Shown here one piece after another: positions 36,749 to 36,865 of a stretch of DNA of 36,865 bases. A program made the translations under genes and the position numbers. The notes below the pieces were generated by a model that worked only from the letters and a program-made list of their open reading frames with translations, did no database searches and had not been told where the DNA came from. Numbering within the stretch: the first letter of the stretch is position 1; every line of letters starts with the position of its first letter. The stretch is from Methanobacteriota archaeon. Lineage in GTDB: Archaea; Thermoplasmatota; Thermoplasmata; Thermoplasmatales; ARK-15. The stretch lies in contig WSBC01000026.1 of NCBI GenBank assembly GCA_009758405.1, positions 1 to 36,865 on the forward strand, read 5' to 3'.

Positions 36749-36865
36749 TTAATAATCAATCCCAGACCTGGCTCTTATTCCCCTTTGGTAAGGATGCTTG
36801 ATCTCCATCATTTCAGTAACATAGTCTGCAATATCTAAAAGCTCTCTAGGTGCATACCTTCCAGT
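36749..36865 (-). CDS. cobO: cob(I)yrinic acid a,c-diamide adenosyltransferase, C-terminal end (partial)
   Basis: The last 38 residues of a protein running in from the right edge, ending at TAA 36749-36751. The tail [19 protein letters not shown], followed by [19 protein letters not shown], matches the conserved C-terminus of BtuR/CobO/CobP-type corrinoid adenosyltransferases (TGR...LADxVTE...KH...G..A..GI.Y). It would add the 5'-deoxyadenosyl ligand to cobalt(I) corrinoids. It ends 54 bases before rubrerythrin on the same strand; linkage to the cobA operon at the left is only thematic. Confidence 0.85.
   Translation of the reverse strand, partial: TGRYAPRELLDIADYVTEMMEIKHPYQRGIRARSGIDY

Overview
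The window is a gene-dense, AT-rich archaeal chromosome segment, most likely from Thermoplasmata or a close relative. Archaeal markers are a single unsplit RNA polymerase B subunit followed by split A' and A'' subunits, RpoH, L30e, an archaeal NusA-like KH protein, the RNase P protein Rpp21, a TA0175-type phosphatase and a DRG-type GTPase. The unsplit RpoB argues against haloarchaea and most methanogens. The lineage is inferred from gene content only. Superoxide reductase, rubrerythrin, rubredoxin and ferredoxin-dependent oxidoreductases point to an anaerobic or microaerobic life.

Layout. 1-160: the 3' end of an IS200/IS605-type tnpB with its terminal hairpin, directly abutting a tetrapyrrole operon. 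149-3646: hemL-hemC-cobA-hemD, all overlapping, leading from glutamate semialdehyde (hemA and hemB not in the window) toward sirohydrochlorin or corrinoids. 3681-5351: small membrane protein, HAD phosphatase, RNase P Rpp21, small unknown protein. 5397-7885 (minus): coiled-coil protein, tRNA-Leu(CAA), a hexulose-6-phosphate synthase/RraA fusion, PHP hydrolase. 7943-16964: tRNA-Lys(UUU), then rpoH-rpoB-rpoA'-rpoA''-rpl30e-nusA, where A'' has a long N-terminal extension. 16944-19252: a ModE-like HTH/Nudix fusion, DRG GTPase, acylphosphatase. 19383-25730: a Cys-type formate dehydrogenase joined to sulfhydrogenase/sulfite-reductase-type beta and gamma electron-transfer subunits, followed by glcD-glcF. 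25747-28020: a PadR regulator and a DrrAB-type ABC exporter bracketed by two identical 12-bp palindromes. 28279-29223: a radical SAM protein. 29204-36694 (minus): an eleven-gene run containing rubrerythrin, two ferritin-like proteins, superoxide reductase, nitroreductase, peroxiredoxin, rubredoxin, two-subunit 2-oxoacid:ferredoxin oxidoreductase, endonuclease IV and flavodiiron protein. 36749-36865: the C-terminus of a CobO/BtuR corrinoid adenosyltransferase.

How it fits together. The most striking unit is the eleven-gene run. It links a source of low-potential electrons (oxoacid oxidation) and a carrier (rubredoxin) with terminal detoxifiers of superoxide, peroxide and O2/NO, plus DNA repair, in one closely packed transcription unit. 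The second is the self-contained PadR/ABC module with matching operators. Several promoters look leaderless, with a TATA box about 26-30 bases before the start codon and palindromes at or next to it. Genes inside operons often use a GGTGA Shine-Dalgarno sequence, which I used to choose several internal starts. No intergenic stretch exceeds 300 bases; the longest, about 277 bases before the radical SAM gene, holds two divergent promoters. No CRISPR array or rRNA was seen.
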